From the NCBI GenBank assembly GCA_013397115.1, contig VWZW01001370.1, positions 445,029-509,028 on the forward strand: a DNA stretch of 64,000 nt. The letters are read 5' to 3'. Shown here one piece after another: positions 38,801 through 50,800 of this stretch. Below the pieces are notes generated by a model. The model saw nothing but the letters and a program-made list of their open reading frames with translations, made no database searches and was not told where the DNA came from. Both the position numbers and the translations under genes were made by a program. The number at the start of each line of letters is the position of its first letter. Position 1 is the first letter of the stretch. This DNA is from Edolisoma coerulescens. Its lineage: Eukaryota; Chordata; Aves; Passeriformes; Campephagidae.

Positions 38801-41800
38801 GCAGACCTTGAGCATCTTGTGGTTTTATAGACTCTCTGGTAGGTTCCTGGTTTCTGGAAAAGGCTTTATTGTTAGCTTTTACGGTTTTCAAAAAATTGCT
38901 TCTTGTAGTACTTTTTGACTTTACCATGGCTGGATTTTGTGCTCTTTTCTGCTTTTCTCATTTGGACAAAATTTCCACTTTGTGAAGAATGTAATTTTAC
39001 TCCTAATAATCTCCATTACTCTGCTATTTAACCGTGAGAGCTCCTTTCTGACCCCGTTTTTAGGTGATATGTATTTATTCTCAGCCTCTAATATGGTTCC
39101 TTGATGCAATTTCTTTGCCACCTCCAAGCAGTTTATCTTTCTGGCGGCTGCTTTTAATTTAGGTTTAGCAAGTTCCTTGTCCTTTCTGTGGGTGGGATAA
39201 ATCACCATCCCAAGTGCCTGTGAACACAGCCAGTTCAGATTGCACACCTGCCTTAAAACAAGGGTACTTTAGCCCACAAATCCCACTCCCTATACAACAA
39301 AAAGCTCTTTTCTTGCCTGGAAACTATAACGCTGTATAGGACTCTAGGGGAAAAACTGAGGCTTGACTTCATCCATTTCACCATCTCCCCACGATTCTGC
39401 TTCATCTTCTGAGAGATGTGTCCAATTAGTTGCATGAATAAATAAATGTTTTTGTGTTGAAGGACTTTGTGAAATCACCTGCTTGACTTCTTTGCTATTG
39501 AGGGTCCTCACTGTAATTCTGATAAAAATGAACAAATGTTTTCATTTGAGCTCGGTGGGGCTGGGGAATAACAGCTTTTCTCCCCAGGAATAACAGCTCT
39601 GCTCGCCAGGAATAACATCAGCTGGTACTGCTGAAATGAGGAGAATTCCAGCACTGAGAGCCCAACCAGCCCAGCTGTGACTCGCTGCTCTGCTGCTGAT
39701 TTATATTGATTATTCTGAATTTTAAAATGTTCCTGATGCACGTGGATCCTTGGGGCTGGGAGCTGCACGCAGGCGCTCCTGGGACAAGTCCCAAATTCCA
39801 GAGTGCATCCATCGGTGGGATGGGTTTGGTGCCTGCTCAGCCCATGGGGGTGTAACGGGGGGACTGACCACGCCTTGTCCCCTTTGTCCCTGCCAGAATA
39901 TCCACCTGGTGGCCAAGTGGCTGAGCTCTCTGGAGAAGAAGCTGGAGCAGCACAGCGAGGGCAGCCACCGGGATTTCCGCGTCTTCGTTAGCGCGGAGCC
40001 GGCGCCGTGCCCGGAGAGCCACGTCATTCCCCAGGGCATCCTGGAAAACTCCATCAAAATCACCAGCGAGGCCCCCACCGGGATGCACGCCAACCTGCAC
40101 AAGGCCCTGGACAACTTCAGCCAGGTAGGAGCACGGTGGAGCCCCGTGACAGCTCTGCTGGAGCTGCTGGAGCCCCTGAGGAGCATGATGGACATTGCCT
40201 CCCCAGCCCCTTGGCATCACCGAGCCTCTGGGTCCAACACCCTCCTCTGCTCTTCCCCACAAGCCAGGCACAGATCTCTTTCCAAGCACTGGTTTTCCCA
40301 AGAGAAGGTTCAGGTGCTCCTGAGAAGCCTCTGTCTGGCTTCTGTCCAGTTTAATAATTTTTTCCCTAATGTGTGATCACAGAATCACAGAATGAACCAG
40401 GCTGGAAAAGAACTTGGAGATCATCAAGTCCAACCTATGACCCAACACCTCCTCATCAACCAAACCATGGCACTGAGGGCCATGTCCAGGCTTTTTATAA
40501 ACCCCTCCAGGGATGGTGACTCCACCACCTCAGAAAGGCTCTTTCAGTACAGAATCAAACTTCTGACTGCGGCATCGGGAGACTTTGTCATGTTTCAGGT
40601 GATTTGTCTTTCTGGGTCCCTCCTTTCTGGGCTGGTGAGTGACACAGGACATCTCACACCCACAGCTGTGGCAGGTGAGCAGGTTAAACCTCACTTTTCT
40701 GCCTGCTGTTTACCCAGGGTCAGAGGTTCAGAACTGATCTGTTCAGATCCCACATCCCCTCCAGAGCAGTGCAGGGAGGTTGGTGTTGTGTGCCCAAAGC
40801 AGCTCAAGACCTTGCTGACATCAGGAGCATTGCAATCAGCTGGAAGCTGCCTGCAGGCAGCAGTTGCTTGGCCAGGATCTAAATTGGGCCCTGTGAGAGT
40901 GGCTGGCCCCCAGGAGCAGCCCGTGGCAGGGTGCTCGGTGTGTTTATTGCTCACAAACCCTCCTGTCACAGCAGGCCCTGACCCGTCCCTCCTGTTTGAG
41001 GGCTGAGAGCATCTCAGACCCTTCTGATGGGGTCCTGCTGAGAGAGCTGGGTGTGCCACGGTGTGGAAGTGATGGAAACATTCCCGGTGCCACAGAGGTG
41101 TGGATCAGTGCCAGAGGTGCTGTGAGGCTGTGGCTGAACGAGCTCAGCTCTGTGGCCCTGCTCTCAGCGTGGGACAGGAGCAGGGCAGGATCCCATCCCT
41201 GCAGGACTCTCTGGGAGCAGCCCACGGGCCCCAGGGCAGGATGGAGCCAGGGGTCTCGGCCACGACCCCATCTGCCTCATGACACGAGGGCTGAGCTCTC
41301 GTGTCTGATGATTCCTGTCCCAGGGACACCGAGTGCCATGTCCTGCCACCCTGACCCTCACTCACACACCGTGGCACACCCAGCTCTCTCAGCAGGACCC
41401 CACAAGAAGGGTCTGAGATGCTCTCAGGCCTTGAATTGCCCTTTAGGATCACTGGTGCTGACATAACTCCAGCCTCTCCGTCCAGCCCATGGCTGTGCTG
41501 GGAACACACCCAGCAGATCTTGCAGGGTTTTCTCTCGTGAGAAATCTCTGCTTTGCTTTTGGGAAGCCCCACCTGCAGTGCTGAGTCCCACTCTGGGGCC
41601 CCAAACACAGCTGGAACGAGTCCAGAGGAGGCCACTGAGTTGGTGAGAGGGCTGGGGCACCTCTGCTGAGGAGAGAGGTAGAGATAGCTGGGGTTGTGCA
41701 GCCTGGAGGAGAGAAGACTCCTGGGAGACCTTCCAGTACCTAAAGGGGCTCCAAGAGAGCTGAAGAGCGACTCTGGACAAGGGCCTGGAGGGACAGGACA

Positions 41801-44800
41801 AGGGGAATGGTTTCAAATTGAAGGAGGGTAGATCTACATTGGATATTGGGAAGGAATTCTTGGCTGTGAGGGTGGGCAGGCCCTGGCACAGGGTGCCCAG
41901 AGAAGTTGTGGCTGCCCCTGGATCCCTGGCAGTGTTCAAGTCTAGGCTGGACAGGGCTTGGAGCAGCCTGGGACAGTGGAAGGTGTCCCTGCCCGTGGCA
42001 CGGTGGCACTGGATGGGCTTTGAGGTCCCTTCCAACCCAAACCACTCCGGGATTGTCTCCATAAAGCCTCCTGTTATTTGGGATGAGGCAAGAGCAAACA
42101 ATTGTGGACTCCAGGCCCTGGGTCATAGGGCAGGGGAATGGGGCAGCTCCCAGCTGGTTTTGCACTCGGATGTTGGTGTGGAGAGAATCCCAAGAGCAGG
42201 AGGGAACGTTGCTGAGCAGGTGTGGGGGGAGGCACCACGCCAGGATTAATGCCAATGGTCAGGGGAGATTATTCCATTTTTATCTAATGTCATTCATCAT
42301 CTTGAACTCCACAAAATGTCCTGGAGAACAAGAGAGGGGAGAACCTTCACCCCAAGTAACATTTTCATCCTGCCTCTGCTCATTTCAATCAATAGTAATT
42401 AGCATTTTCTAAATTGCTGCAGGATTATAAAACATCTCTTATCAGAAATCCTGGAGCGAGTGGGTGGGGTCCCTTTTACACCTCATTTCCCCGCTTTATA
42501 CAGAAGAGATGTTCAAATTTAGCTTCCAGCCAAAGGCCCTTTATTCTGTGCAGGGGATATTGTTCTGCTTTGTAGCTGAAGAAAAATTCACAACTGAGGA
42601 GAGGCCGAATGAGAGTGAACTGGGCTGTTCTGGGGATGTTTCCTAAAATGAGAAAGGTGTTCTGCAGGCATTTGAAGCAGTTCTTCATCACAATGCTGGT
42701 AATAAAGGGGGCTTTGAGTGCTGCCTAATCAAGGGGAAAACAGATTTTGGGGTGTTCTTGATTATCACATGCACTTGGTCAATGTCTTGTACCCTTGAGA
42801 GTAATGGATTCCCCGTTTTCTGCACAGACCCTGAGCTCTGCCATGCTCTCAGAGGATTAGAGATCTCACATGGCATTTTTTAAAGATAAAGGTTGGACAG
42901 GGCTTGGAGAACCCTGTGATAGTGGAAGGTGTCCCTGCCCATGGCAGGGGTTGGAAAAACACAGACTTTAAGGTCCCTTCCAACAGAGAATTCTGTGATT
43001 CTGTGGCTCCCTCCCCATCTTTCTGGCGAGGGATGCTGAGCACATGCAGGTGATGGGGCGCTGAGTGGGTGCACGTGTCCTTCCTTCCCCGTGTGTGTTC
43101 CTGCGCAAAGGCACTCAGAGCTGGGAACAGCAAATGTTAAGGCAGAAAATATTTGTTGGAATTTGCCAATAAATTTGCAATGCAAAGGCACTTACTTGGA
43201 AAATTAACATGTGTGTGTGTGTGATGCAAAAATGAACTGAAGGACAATTTGATCGGCCTCCTGTCCCAGGTAACAAGGGGCAATGGCAACAAGCATCGGC
43301 AGGGGAGGCTCAGGTGGGATGTTAGGAAAAATTTCTTAGCTGGAAGGGTGGTTAAGCACTGGACCAGGCTGCCCAGGGAAGTGGTGGAGACACAACCCTG
43401 GAACTGGTCAAAAAATATGGTTCACAATTAACTGGGCATTGGGGGATCCAGTCCAAGGCTGAACTTGATGATTTGGGGGTGTTTCCCAGCCTTGGCCTCT
43501 GATTCTGTGACTGACCCCTGTCCAAAGCCGGGTGTGTTTGTGCTCCCTGGGAGCTGCTGGGGCTGAGGGCAGGTGTCCCGTGTTGCAGGACACCCTGGAG
43601 ATGTGCAGCCAGGAGAAGGAGTTCAGGAGCATCTTGTTTGCCCTCTGCTATTTCCACGCGGTGGTGGCGGAACGGCGCAAGTTCGGCGCCCAGGGCTGGA
43701 ACCGCTCGTACCCCTTCAGCACCGGGGACCTCACCATCTCTGTCAGCGTGCTCCACAACTACCTGGAGGCCAGCTCGAAGGTGGGGGCACCACAGGGGGT
43801 CTGTCTGGTGGCTTTGAACCTCCAGGGGTGGCCTGGTTTGCGCTGAAGGTCTGGAGAAGTGTCCTGAAATGCCGTTTCCTCGGTGCCTTTGGGTTTAGAA
43901 CTTCACAGTTCGGGGCGCCTTTGGGAGGAGATGGGAGGCCTCAGTGCCACCCACTCAGTGGGAAAAACTGCCCTGCGGTGTGATCCAGCTTTTCTGGGGC
44001 AGGATTTAACTCCTACCTGATGCTTGATTGGTGAGAAGAGTGAAGCAGTGAGGTGGGAGCCCTGAGGGTGCAGGGCAGTGCTCGGGCTCAGCCCTCCCTG
44101 CTCCACACCCAGGTCCCGTACGACGACCTGCGCTACCTCGTGGGGGAGATCATGTACGGAGGTCACATCACGGACGACTGGGACAGGCGGCTCTGCAAAA
44201 CCTACCTGGAAGAGTTCATTAAGCCAGAAATGCTGGAGGGAGAACTCTGCCTTGCTCCTGGATTTCCCCTCCCGGGGAACATGGACTATAATGGCTATCA
44301 CCAGGTGAGCCCTTTGTTTGCTGCCATTATTTACACACGGAAATGGGATGTCTTCCACAACTGCCCCATAATCTGCCTGAGGAGGCGGGAACGGGGCTGC
44401 AGCGTTCCTGCACTCTTCCTCTTGTCTCCCATTATGTTCTGTTCCTGTGGATGTTTCAGCATTCCCCTGCATGAACCAAGTCTAATGGTAATTTGCTACT
44501 TCATCATGGGCTCATTCTGTTCATGCATGAATAGAACAACTGTATTGGTGCTTGAGACTTAAGCGGGGCTCCTGGAAAATTACATCCACACACTGTTTGC
44601 TAAAATGGCCCCTTCAAGCTCCTTTTATCATCAGTTTTGATGAGAATCAGTGAAGGGTCTTCTTGATCTACTTACTGATCTCATCTGCTCTTTGTACACA
44701 AAGGCAGTAGCAGAGAGAGGCACATTAGGCTGGTTTTGTTCATAAAACTTAACTACTGGAAGCTCAATTCCCACAAGAGATTTCAGGATGCCGAAGCTGA

Positions 44801-47800
44801 AATGCACAGCAGATAATTGCTAGAGAAGGTCCAGCCTCAGACACGGAGCCAAGCCAAACTCCAGCAATTACAGAATTTTCCCAGCAGGAGAAGAAGCAGT
44901 TCTGTAAACATTGCTACTCTCCTTCCTCCATCACTTCCCTGGTGCTTCAGCCACAGGCAGAGCTGGGTCAGCCCGGGCTGACCTATTTGGGGGGATGATT
45001 CCAGCACTGGAGCTCTGCAGGTGAAGCGCCCCAGACTGTTCATTCCTAAGCTGCTCCCGACTCTCTCTGTGCAGTACATCGACGATGCCCTGCCTCCAGA
45101 GTCTCCCCACCTGTACGGCCTCCACCCCAACGCCGAGATCGGGTTCCTCACGCAGCGCTCGGAGCAGCTCCTGCGCACGGTGCTGGAGCTGCAGCCCCGG
45201 GACGGCAGCGCCGGAGAAGGAGGAGCGGGGACCCGGGAGGAGACGGTGAGAGAGCCCAGGGGGAGCTGCTGGGTGTTGCTGCCTGTCTCACCCATCAGCC
45301 TGTCGAGCTCAGGCTTGTCCGTGGTTCTGTGTTCTGCCTTTGCCTGCCTAAAGCCTGGCTTTATGCAGAGCATCACCCTGGAGGGGTGCGACTGAGTATT
45401 GGCAGTAACGGGACAGCGCCTCTTAATTACCCCTTGCACTGCAGAGCCTTCGTTATCCTCGTCTGAAGGTGCTGCAAATAAACCTTCCCTGAGCAGCAGC
45501 CCCTGTGACTGGCATAGCAATGGGCCCTGAGCACACTGCCTGCCACCCACAGCGTGCCACCCAGAGCTCAGCCCTCCTCCCGCTGCTGCCACCACGTCCC
45601 ACCAGCTCCCCAGCTCCCAAGGGCCTTGTAATTCCTTATTTCCAGCTGAACTCCTTTGCTGTGCCTGTGTCCTGGGCTGATCTCAGCCCTCCCTGTGGAA
45701 ACTCACAGCTCATTAAAACACAGCCCAAACATCCCTGACAGGATCTGGAATCAGCCAACACATGCTCAGGTTTTCACTCCTGCAGCCTTAAGGTGCCAGC
45801 TCTGTGTTTGAGGCTTTGCAAATTAATGAGTGGCTAACAGACAGCTCGTATAAAGCTGTGGTTTCACACGAGCTTCCTCTGTCTTGGTGTGAAGCTGGGG
45901 AAGTGACTGCCTTCCCCAAACAGGCTCCTGGAAGTGCCCAGCATGGTCGATTTTCAGTTCATACTGGAATTTGAGGCGAGGAGAATAATCCAGAGGTAGC
46001 AAAGCCAAACAAGATGCTCAGAGACAGCAAATGTGAGTGCCTCTTCTCCCCTCCCACTCCTTTTGTTATTGAAACACAAACAAACTCCTCAGCCAGAGAA
46101 GCAAAATGACCAGAGAGTGCCCCAGCAGTGGTGTCACAGGTCATGGCCACCCTGGTGACAGTCAAGAAGACTCTCACAGGAGCACAGAAGTCCTCATGGC
46201 TCTGCCTGGGAATAAAATCTGCCTGAGAGCAAGCAGAGAGGGCCCTGTGTCATGCCTGGGGACACGCTCCCACAGCTCATTTTCTTCCTGGGGTGATCTC
46301 TGTCATTGTCCAAGCTGTCCCTTCCACTTGCTCCTTGGATGGGAGTGAGCAAAGCCTTGTCTCACCTCCTCCAATGAAGGATATCCAGCCCCTGGTTTGG
46401 CTGAGGTGATTTTAGGGAGCTTCCAGGGAAAATGTGAGCCTGTCATTTTCCCGAGGCTCTGACAAGTCCAGTTACTCCCACAGATTTCTGAGGTCACATT
46501 ACAGCAAACGAGCTGTAATTGCTGTGAAGGAATCACAGCCAAGGGGACTTGCAGGGGAATTTCAAATTAGCAGATATTTCTGTGCTGCCCCCGAGGTGCA
46601 GCCGAGGAGCTTTTCCAGCTTTGGCCACCTGTGTGGCTGCAATAACAGCCCACACATCGTCACTGCTGATGGGAGCAGAGGGTTGGGAAGGGCAGCAACG
46701 GGAGGAAATTGGAGCACAGGGTCCAAAATATGAATATTGGTGGCCCTGGCTGTAAAATGACCCTGCCCTGGCTGGAAGCTGGCACTGGCCCTGCGTGCCA
46801 GGTTTGGCACTTTGGATCACAGAATTTTAACTGTTTTCTGTGCGCCCGAAAAAGTGCCCAGGAAGCAGAAGTGTTGCTCAGGTTCCAGCTCAGAAGTAAA
46901 GCAAAGCTTTGAGTGAGACAATTCCACAGTAAACCTGGGAAATGCAGCTGATCCCATGGACAGGAGGGGTTCATGCCTCACTGTCAGAAAGGGGTTTGCC
47001 TATTTTATTTAATTTTTTAGACACTACAAAGATCCTTTTGCATTGGAGCTTTCCCTGTTCAGTACTTAGAGTCCCAAAGAAGCTGTGATGGTGACCAGAA
47101 AATAATTTTGTTTCGTTACGCTTTTCTTCCACGACTCCATTAGTCCAGAATGCCAAATTCAGCTTAAAATTCAATTTTATATAATCACTTCTCTCCATCA
47201 ATACACCAGAGAAAACCAGCTCATAAACTGCGTTGTCCTGAGGCTCAGCTGAGGCTCCAGCCCCATCCATCTCCTTGTGAGCGTGACCTCGGGAGAAATA
47301 AGAGAGCCAAGGAGAGGGGAGGCTGCCACATGTCCCGGGGACATTTTTAAACCATCACTTTGAAAGCTGCTCCTCTGACATTAACTTCTGTCAGCATTTG
47401 GATTTTAAAAGGATGGGGCAAGCTCTTTGAAAGGTGCCCACGGCTGTCAGGGATGGTTTTGGAGATGCTGAGGGGCAGAGGGAGTTCTCCCAGCTTGGGG
47501 ATCACTCACCAGCACCCCCCTCTCTCCTCCCTTTGGCACAGGTGCAAGCCCTTCTGGAAGAGATGCTGGAGAAGCTCACGGATCAGTTCAACATGGCAGA
47601 GCTGATGGCCAGGGTGGAGGAGAGGACGCCCTACGCCGTGGTTGCCCTCCAGGAGTGCGAGCGCATGAACGTCCTCACCGCCGAAATCAGGCGCTCGCTG
47701 GCGGAGCTGGAGCTGGGGCTGAAGGTAGGAGAGCTGGAAAATCCTGCAGGGCGCTGCTCAGGGAATAAAAGGGGTCACAGGGAAGGATTTGCTGCTGGCT

Positions 47801-50800
47801 GCAAAGCCAGCCTGGCTCCCCGGGGCTCACAGATGGGTTTGGATGGCACGGTGACCGCGGGCCCTGGGAGGGGCTCCAGGCACACACAGCAGTGCTGCCT
47901 TTTGGGAACGGGGGCCAAGCACTTCTGGCCACTCCAGATTGTGGCACAGCAACAGCAGGTCACTCCCAAAGTGAGACATGGCCTACTTAAAGGTGAGCCA
48001 AAAATCACACCTTTTCATAAAATGTCCGTGAATGGGGGGGAACTTGGAACAAAGTGTCTCAGAGGCACAGGCTGAGCTGAAATCAAAGAATGGTTTTGTG
48101 TGAAGGCACAAAATGTCCAGAACTGTGAGAGAAAAAGGATAAAACCACAGGAGTTTTGGAAGAGCTACAGCTGCCCTTGCTGGGTGTGAGCCACTGGAGG
48201 AGGGCAGGAGCTGACCTTCCCTAGGGAGTCACCGTCCGTGGGGCTCCACTGCAGCTGCTGCTCCACCCTGCTGTGAAACGAGACCCTGCCCCACATCTGT
48301 GTCCTCCTGGGTGCTGGCTTTGCCACAGCAGTTAGGATGCAGATTTCTGGGTTCAGCAGGGTGGGAGGGAGGGCTGTGATTGATGCTACATCCACTGGTA
48401 GGAGAAGTCACCTCCTGCATCCCCCCCCAGGCACTCAGTGGGACAAAATATTAAATGCTCTGACAGCCCCTTAGGGGATGAACCAGCACAGGTCAGGCTG
48501 CACTGCCAGGAGCTGCCTGGCCAGTCCTGGTGCTCTGTAACAGCTCTCCCTCTCCACCTTGGGACTCTTCCCCACAGCCAGGTGCTGTCCATCCCTTGGG
48601 AAGGCCGAAGTGCAGCACAGGAATGCAGCCTGGGGCTGGCAGAACAGAGCCTCAGCACTGCCCTGCCTCGCCCTCCACACACAGCTGGGCCCTGGAGGAC
48701 GTCCTGGCCATCAGTCTGTGGGCATCCCTTGCTCCATCTTTTCCACAAGGACAGGCTGCTGTCCCGTTTCACGGTGGTGCTCAGCTCCCACAGCTGGTTT
48801 GCACAGCGTGGGGACCACCGAGACTGCAGGGTCTGGGCTTTGGCCCAGCCCATTCACAGGAAGAGCTGAGGGTGAGCAAGGAGGGCCAGCTTGAGATGGA
48901 ATGACATCCCAAACCTCTCCTGGGGGCAGCTTGGAAGAGAAACCTTCAGCTGCCCGCCCTGCACGAGGAGGGGCAGGCTTGGCTCAGGATTTAGGCACCA
49001 GGCTGCTCCCAAATCCCAGCTGCACCCTGGAGCCAGCAGCTGCAGATGTGTCTGCACTGCATTTGCTGCTGGTGCTTATTAAAGGAGAGACATCACAGAC
49101 ACTTGTGGTGGGTCAGTGTGTACAGCCCGTTTTGAAAGGAGCTGATATTTATGTAGTCAATTATCATAAACAGATTTCTCTTATTTTCTAGCATAAGGCA
49201 GTGGAATTGAAAATTCCGTTTCCTGAGACAGGTAAACAGAAGTGATTTAATGTTCCAATCCCAGAGCCCCAAACAAGATATAATTGTGACTTGGACAATG
49301 TGTGGCAATTAGATTTAATGTGGGGAAGGATGTGCTGTTTAATATTGGTCGGGGAACGAGGGGATGCAGAGTGTGCAAATAAACCACAAACAGAATAAAC
49401 CACAGGAATCAGTAACACAGGCTGCAAGCCTCTCCCCAAACCCTGCCACAAATCATGGCAGGGAAGGAGATGGGATCTGCACAAAAGGCTCCTCAAAGGG
49501 CTGCAGCAGCCTCAGCCCCTGAGCTGGGATTCAGGGACACCCCGGGGCCGGGGCTGCAGGAGAAGCGCAGAGCAGAGGAGCAGCAGCATTTGGCATTTCT
49601 GCATCTGGTGTTTGCTGCAGAGACACATCTGAAGGGTCTGAGAGGCCGTCAGTGGGCAATTCAAAGAACCACAGAGTCCTTAAGGCTGGAAAAGACCTTT
49701 AAGATCACCAAGTCCAACCATCACCCCAGCAGCAGCACCGTGCTCACCACTAAACCATGGCCTCAGGTGCCACATCCATGGTTTTTGGGCATTTCTGGGG
49801 TATTTTGGCTCAGTTGGTGCTGACACCACCAGGGCTGTGGGTTCAATCCCTGCACAGGCCATTTACTTCAGAGTTGGGCTCGATGATCCTTGTGGCCCCT
49901 TCCAGCTGGGAATATTCTGTCCATCTGTGGTTGGTGACTCCAGCACTGCCCTGGGCAGCCTGTCCCGGTGCTGTACAACCCACAGCACGGAGAAAGCTTT
50001 CCTAATATCCAAACCAGGTCTTCTCTGGCACAACTCGAGCCCGGTTCTTCTCTGTCTGCAGGCAGATGTCACACATGGGTCCCTGCAGGGCTGAATTAGA
50101 CCTCGTGCATGACCCAAAACCCTGCTCAGCATCCCCCATGTCACTTCCCCCACCTTGGGGACCACAGAACAGCCAGAGGGGGCTGATGGCTCTTTCTGCT
50201 GCTGCCCTGACATGACTTCTGGGCCTTACACTGAGCTTGGGGAAGAAATCCTGCTTTAATTGTCCTTCCTGACAATTAAAGAGCTCTTAAGGCTCCTTCA
50301 TCTCTGGGGCTGGGGGCCTGCACTGACAGCGCTCAGAGGAGGAGAGGTTACAAACCAGGCCCCACAGAGCTCAGCAGAGAATAAATAAAGCCCAGAGAAA
50401 ACAAGGCTTATTGTTTTTAACTGACTGAAGGATCTGCCAGGAGAAGGCGATTCGGAAATGTCATGCCTAATTTGAATTTTTGAATAATTCATCGCGTCCT
50501 CGTAGCGGAAAGTGATTGTTTGGTCCCAAAATAGGAGACATCCCATTAGGAGGAAGAGAAATTGCGATAGACTGGTAGCCATCAGGAATAACTGGCACGT
50601 TGCATTTCAAAGCCCTTTGTTCTGGCTGGCTTGGGTGGGACCAGAGGATGGGCTGAAGCTCTTGCATGTTAATGTTGTACCAGCCTCATTTTTGCAAGCA
50701 GATCCTCTGGTTTGCAATTTGGGTGAAGGATGAGCCTCCAAAATGAGGGTAATATATATTATAAAATAACAAAGACCAAATTTTGATCGGCAAGCTGGGT

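Larger units (their letters stand above)
31211..39896 (+). other. intron 7 (8.7 kb)
   Basis: Holds CR1 copies at 31346-31594, 32647-32882, 33451-34018 (antisense), 34117-34190, 36388-36562 and 38272-38665, plus the gapped 31-bp minisatellite at 34703-34993. About 35.1-35.6 kb and 38.9-39.5 kb are AT-rich and unassigned. Confidence 0.8.
40125..43588 (+). other. intron 8
   Basis: 3.5 kb. Holds an antisense CR1 tail (40377-40560), the 430-bp element with terminal inverted repeats (41001-41430), a long sense CR1 fragment (41560-42058), shorter CR1 tails (42884-43005, 43262-43515) and a short (GT)n at about 43210-43223. Confidence 0.8.

Noticed and set aside
44837..45595. 252-codon open frame on the - strand
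   Set aside because: Antisense to dynein exon 11 and flanks; stops are rare there because of GC-rich codons. No recognisable domain.
49455..49823. 122-codon open frame, with an almost identical copy on - at 52590-52943
   Set aside because: The repeated peptide comes from the inverted repeat at DNA level; no domain, and it ends in CR1 and SINE sequence. Considered as a small duplicated gene but without support.
49806..49866. tRNA-Ile gene
   Set aside because: A and B boxes are present but the D-arm is shortened and the sequence runs into a CR1-like tail; a SINE head fits better.
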